From: Verrucomicrobiota bacterium
GTDB lineage: Bacteria > Verrucomicrobiota > Verrucomicrobiia > Chthoniobacterales > UBA10450
Direction: 5' to 3'
DNA: 24,795 nt
Assembly (NCBI GenBank): GCA_003219925.1
Contig: QHQU01000126.1
Coordinates: forward strand, 1 to 24,795
The first letter of the stretch is position 1, and each line of letters starts with the position of its first letter. Positions 22,456 through 24,795 of the stretch are shown one piece after another. Made by a program: the position numbers and the translations under genes. The notes beneath the pieces are model-generated. The model was not told where the DNA came from. It saw only the letters and a list, made by a program, of their open reading frames with translations, and did not search any database.

Positions 22456-23628
22456 ATGACGCGCCTGGAGAATTCTATCCTCGTGGTTGATGACGATCGG
22501 GCGAGCCGGCGTTTGCTGGCGCGAACGTTGACCGCCGCCGGCTATACCTGCGCCGAAGCCGAAAGCGGCGAAGAAGCGCTGGAATTGGTCCGCAAGCAGC
22601 CGCCCTGTCTTCTTCTCCTTGATTACGACATGCCCGGCCTAAACGGGGCTGATGTTTCAAAGCAAATTCGGGCCGATTCTTCTCCGGTAATAGCGCAGAT
22701 TCCGACCATCATGCTCACCGGTCACGGCGGAGAGGAAAGTGAAGTGCTTTGTCTAGAAGCGGGGGCAGATGATTTCGTGACCAAGCCCATCCATCCCGAG
22801 GTGTTGCGCGCACGCATCGAAACCCAATTGCGTTTGCGTTCGATGCGCGAGCAACTGCTCAGGCAAAACGAAGAATTGGAAGCGTGGCGCGGAAATCTGG
22901 AACAGGACCTTGATGCAGCGCAACGAACGCAACGCTCGCTTATTCCAGCAACACCACCGGCGTTGCCGGGATGGGAAATTGCCGCGTTTTATCGTCCGGT
23001 CATCCAGGTGGGTGGCGACATTTACGGCTGGCTGCGCATGCGCGATGGCCGGATGCTTTTTTGGATTGCTGATGCCACTGGACATGGAGCGGCGGCCGCG
23101 TTGTTGACCACGTTGGCGAAATTGCTTTTTCATCACGCCAACGCCGAAAACGAAACCCCAACGGAAATCATGCGCGCAGTCGATCGCGATTTTCGCAGCA
23201 TTCTCGGCGCCCGCTCCTTCATGACCGCGATGTGCGTGGCGCTTGATCCGCGAAGCGGCGCGGGCAGTATCGTGGGGGCCGGCCATCCGCCGTTGCTGGT
23301 GGCACGACACAACGGAGAAACCGAATCCATCGCGTCGACCTCGCCACCGCTCGGGCTGGTTGCTGGGTCAAGTTTTAGCGAAACACCAGTGCGCTTGAGC
23401 AGCGGAGATTTATTTCTGCTTTACACCGACGGTTTGTATGGCGCAGGCGACACCGATCATCCCAGGCTCGCCCCGGCGATGGTGGCGAAACAATTACTCG
23501 CCGTGCCAGGCAATGCACAGTCCTTCCTGCAACATTTGTTGCGCGACTCCGTCTCTTCCTCGACTACCCCCGTCCCACCGGATGACATTGCGGCGCTGGT
23601 GGTCCGCCGTTTCAATGGAAAAAATTAA
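22456..23628 (+). CDS. response regulator with PP2C-type (RsbU/SpoIIE) phosphatase output
   Basis: A two-component receiver joined to a serine phosphatase, 390 aa from the ATG at 22456. The receiver is residues 7-125: Asp12/13, phospho-acceptor Asp56 in LLLLDYDMPGLNG, Thr88 in IMLTGH, and Lys110 in FVTKPIHPEV. A coiled linker (LRQNEELEAWRGNLEQDLDAAQRTQRSLIP) leads to the PP2C domain (about 165-388), with QVGGDIYGWL, ADATGHGAAAALL, YTDGLYGAGD and PDDIAALVV. It would couple a histidine-kinase signal to dephosphorylation of a STAS protein. An ATG at 22396 would add 20 residues that do not look homologous. It is divergent from the lipoprotein at 22308. This is the second RsbU-type phosphatase in the window. 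Confidence 0.93.
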   Translation: MTRLENSILVVDDDRASRRLLARTLTAAGYTCAEAESGEEALELVRKQPPCLLLLDYDMPGLNGADVSKQIRADSSPVIAQIPTIMLTGHGGEESEVLCLEAGADDFVTKPIHPEVLRARIETQLRLRSMREQLLRQNEELEAWRGNLEQDLDAAQRTQRSLIPATPPALPGWEIAAFYRPVIQVGGDIYGWLRMRDGRMLFWIADATGHGAAAALLTTLAKLLFHHANAENETPTEIMRAVDRDFRSILGARSFMTAMCVALDPRSGAGSIVGAGHPPLLVARHNGETESIASTSPPLGLVAGSSFSETPVRLSSGDLFLLYTDGLYGAGDTDHPRLAPAMVAKQLLAVPGNAQSFLQHLLRDSVSSSTTPVPPDDIAALVVRRFNGKN

Positions 23629-23687
23629 TTTCCCTCGAGGCAAAAAATGTATTGCCCTGTTCGTTGCTTCGGTTTTAATCAGCGGTC

Positions 23688-23969
23688 ATGCCGAAAACCA
23701 AAGCCAAAAAGTCCAAACGCAAGCCGAACGCCGCATTCATGCGCCCCGTCCAGCCTGATGAAAAACTCTCTGCCATCGTTGGGTCGAAACCGCTCCCGCG
23801 TTCCGAACTCACGAAAAAACTGTGGGACTACATCAAGAAACACGGTTGTCAGGATAAAAAGAAACGAACGATGATTAACGCGGACGACTCGCTCAGGCCG
23901 GTATTTAACGGCAAAAGTCAGGTCAGCATGTTCGAGATGACCAAGCTCGTCTCGGGACATATCAAATAA
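23688..23969 (+). CDS. SWIB/MDM2 domain protein
   Basis: 93 aa. A Lys/Arg-rich N-terminus (PKTKAKKSKRKPN) could bind nucleic acid and is followed by a SWIB domain: VQPDEKLSAIVGSKPLPRSELTKKLWDYIKKHGCQDKKKRTMINADDSLRPVFNGKSQVSMFEMTKLVSGHI. All family landmarks are present, including LPRSELTKKLWDYIK, INADD and the MFEMTK C-terminal helix. SWIB domains are typical of eukaryotic chromatin remodelling proteins, and among bacteria are best known from Chlamydiae and Verrucomicrobia. The bacterial role is unknown; a chromosome- or transcription-associated function is a guess. ATG start, weak SD, strong terminator downstream. Confidence 0.93.
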   Translation: MPKTKAKKSKRKPNAAFMRPVQPDEKLSAIVGSKPLPRSELTKKLWDYIKKHGCQDKKKRTMINADDSLRPVFNGKSQVSMFEMTKLVSGHIK

Positions 23970-23983
23970 GATCTTCTGGTGAC

Positions 23984-24020
23984 GGCCCGGCGTTTTCCCG
24001 CGCCGGGCCCTCCCCTTTTC
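23984..24020 (+). terminator. Rho-independent terminator after the SWIB gene
   Basis: GGCCCGGCG (23984-23992), 8-nt loop TTTTCCCG, CGCCGGGCC (24001-24009): a perfect 9-bp GC stem followed by a pyrimidine run (CTCCCCTTTTCCCC). The downstream run is C-rich rather than pure T. Confidence 0.7.
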
Positions 24021-24043
24021 CCCTGGGGGGCAATCGTACGTGA

Positions 24044-24153
24044 CGGGTCTGGTTCGCTTGCGGCTGGATGGAATTGACCTCCTTAGCTGGGAGCACCGGT
24101 TCCAAGTGACACCGGCTTCCGGCCGAGGCCGAAAACTTCGCTAACCGAACCCG
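24044..24153 (+). other. possible structured RNA or leader upstream of the exported thioredoxin-like gene
   Basis: CGGGTCTGGTTCGC (24044-24057) and GCTAACCGAACCCG (24140-24153) can pair over 12 of 14 positions (one of them a wobble), closing a 110-nt domain. Inside, CCGGT (24096-24100) pairs with ACCGG (24111-24115), extended by GGAG/TTCC. This is a clean intergenic stretch after a terminator and 51 nt upstream of the next start. It matches no riboswitch, tRNA or SRP RNA that I can recognise. The strand is assumed from the downstream gene. Confidence 0.35.
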
Positions 24154-24204
24154 GCAATCTGCAGCAAAGTTGCGCAAGCCGCTTCTTTGGCGGACACTTG
24201 TGAC

Positions 24205-24645
24205 GTGAAGAAACTGGTTCTCTTCTGTTCAGCCATTTTCCTTTCTGCCGCTTTTGTCCCGGCCGAGGTTGACTGGCTGACTGATTTCGACGCAGCCAAG
24301 GCGAAGGCGAAATCGGATCACAAGCTTGTTCTGCTTGAGTTCACCGGCTCGGATTGGTGCAGCTATTGCAAGCTCATGCAGGCCGAAATTTTTTCCAAAC
24401 CGCAGTTCCAGGAGTACGCCGCGAAAAATCTGATTCTGGTTGAACTCGATTTTCCTCGTGCCAAAGCGCAGAGCGACGCGGTCAGAAAGCAAAACATGAA
24501 ATTGGCCAGCGAATATGAAATCGAAGGTTTTCCGACCTTGATCGTCTTGAATCCCGAAGGGAAGCGAGTGGCGAATTTCTTCGGCTACATCGAGGGCGGA
24601 CCGGACGCCATCATTGCCGCGCTGGAAAAGTTGCCCAAGAGCTAG
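24205..24645 (+). CDS. exported thioredoxin-like protein
   Basis: From the GTG at 24205 the product is 146 aa. A signal peptide (VKKLVLFCSAIFLSAAFVPA) is followed by a thioredoxin fold of the thioredoxin_7/DUF255-like type. The redox motif is SDWCSYCK (Cys52, Cys55), the cis-proline is in EGFPTLIVLNPEGK, and the C-terminus ends FFGYIEGGPDAIIAALEKL. It is predicted to be periplasmic and to reduce or isomerise disulfides. WCSYC differs from the WCGPC of the cytoplasmic thioredoxin at 7111. A TTG at 24187 would extend it by 6 residues but would lengthen the signal peptide n-region with acidic residues. Its stop overlaps the stop of the convergent receiver gene. Confidence 0.88.
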   Translation: MKKLVLFCSAIFLSAAFVPAEVDWLTDFDAAKAKAKSDHKLVLLEFTGSDWCSYCKLMQAEIFSKPQFQEYAAKNLILVELDFPRAKAQSDAVRKQNMKLASEYEIEGFPTLIVLNPEGKRVANFFGYIEGGPDAIIAALEKLPKS

Positions 24646-24795
24646 CGGACGAACGCCGGCTCGCTTTTCGAGGTTATAAAGGCGCGTTGCAATACATCCG
24701 CTAGATCGCGCCGGGTAAACGGTTTCGGTAATGCCCCGCGGAATCCGTATTGCAAGAATTCCGCGAGCGCCGCTTCGTCGGAATAACCGCTGCAA
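24642..24795 (-). CDS. C-terminal end of a receiver-domain protein (5' part outside the window)
   Basis: Reading the minus strand from the window edge in the second frame gives 50 residues ending at a TAG (24644-24642): CSGYSDEAALAEFLQYGFRG, then ALPKPFTRRDLADVLQRAF and a short tail. This is the end of a CheY-like receiver: the SGYSD loop after beta-4, the conserved Lys-Pro (LPKPF) after beta-5, and helix 5. The style (SSGYSDE...YGFRGALPKPF) is typical of the receiver at the end of hybrid histidine kinases. A single-domain regulator is also possible. Only the last part is visible. Confidence 0.75.
   Translation of the reverse strand, partial: CSGYSDEAALAEFLQYGFRGALPKPFTRRDLADVLQRAFITSKSEPAFVR

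Noticed and set aside
24075..24153. A tRNA-like look (TTAGCTGGGAGCACCGG resembles a D arm)
   Set aside because: No 7-bp acceptor stem, no TTCRA T-loop in register, and the would-be anticodon loop is 10 nt. It is not a tRNA.
24229..24795. 188-codon minus-strand frame at the right edge
   Set aside because: It is antisense to the exported thioredoxin and in a different frame from the clear receiver-domain C-terminus that ends at 24642.

Overview
The window is chromosomal DNA, GC-rich at roughly 55-58% by eye, from a Gram-negative-type bacterium. The best guess is a soil Verrucomicrobium of the Chthoniobacterales / Udaeobacter kind. That assignment is inference. It rests on a cytidylate kinase-acyltransferase fusion, a SWIB-domain protein, several T/P-rich lipoproteins, few Shine-Dalgarno sequences, and dense palindromic repeats. 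I see no phage, transposase, CRISPR array or rRNA.

Layout. Positions 1-1418 (minus) hold a POT-family peptide transporter, cut by the window start, and a tiny lipoprotein. Positions 1529-7434 (plus) hold ftsK, rodZ, rimO, a proline-rich tail-anchored protein and thioredoxin, tightly packed with overlapping starts and stops. A shared hairpin and tRNA-Arg(CCG) on the minus strand follow. Positions 7790-9503 (plus) hold rplS, rnhB and yraN. From 14852 down to 9500 (minus) runs a secreted protein, a STAS anti-anti-sigma factor, a GAF-SpoIIE phosphatase, grpE, dnaJ and rsmE, which links a partner-switching stress module to the DnaK co-chaperones. Positions 15138-18005 (plus) hold one 955-codon gene fusing a ligase-associated metallo-beta-lactamase/beta-CASP exonuclease to an ATP-dependent DNA ligase. 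From 22308 down to 18075 (minus) lie a lipoprotein, aroA, cmk-plsC, a small membrane protein and a TP-rich lipoprotein. Positions 22456-24645 (plus) hold a response regulator-PP2C phosphatase, a SWIB protein, a strong terminator, a possibly structured intergenic RNA, and an exported thioredoxin-like protein. The window ends in the 3' part of a receiver-domain gene on the minus strand.

The most unusual feature is the repeat landscape. Family A is a long inverted repeat built on GTCATCCCGAGC ... GAGGGATCCC. It sits between genes or supplies the last codons of genes (rnhB and the ligase fusion). Family B/C consists of two-hairpin elements of about 50-70 bp, typically bounded by TGTAGC and GCTACA. 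Every clear copy lies inside an open reading frame without breaking it: ftsK, rimO, rsmE, and the ligase fusion (two tandem copies plus a half copy). This resembles the in-frame palindromic elements (RPE) of Rickettsia. A third type (D) is an inverted pair of two-hairpin elements whose stem sequences differ but keep pairing. I consider the coding-tolerant B/C family the best candidate for an undescribed system here.

Limits: all calls come from reading the sequence and translations. No homology search, folding program or alignment was run. Many starts are uncertain because ribosome binding sites are weak almost everywhere except rplS.
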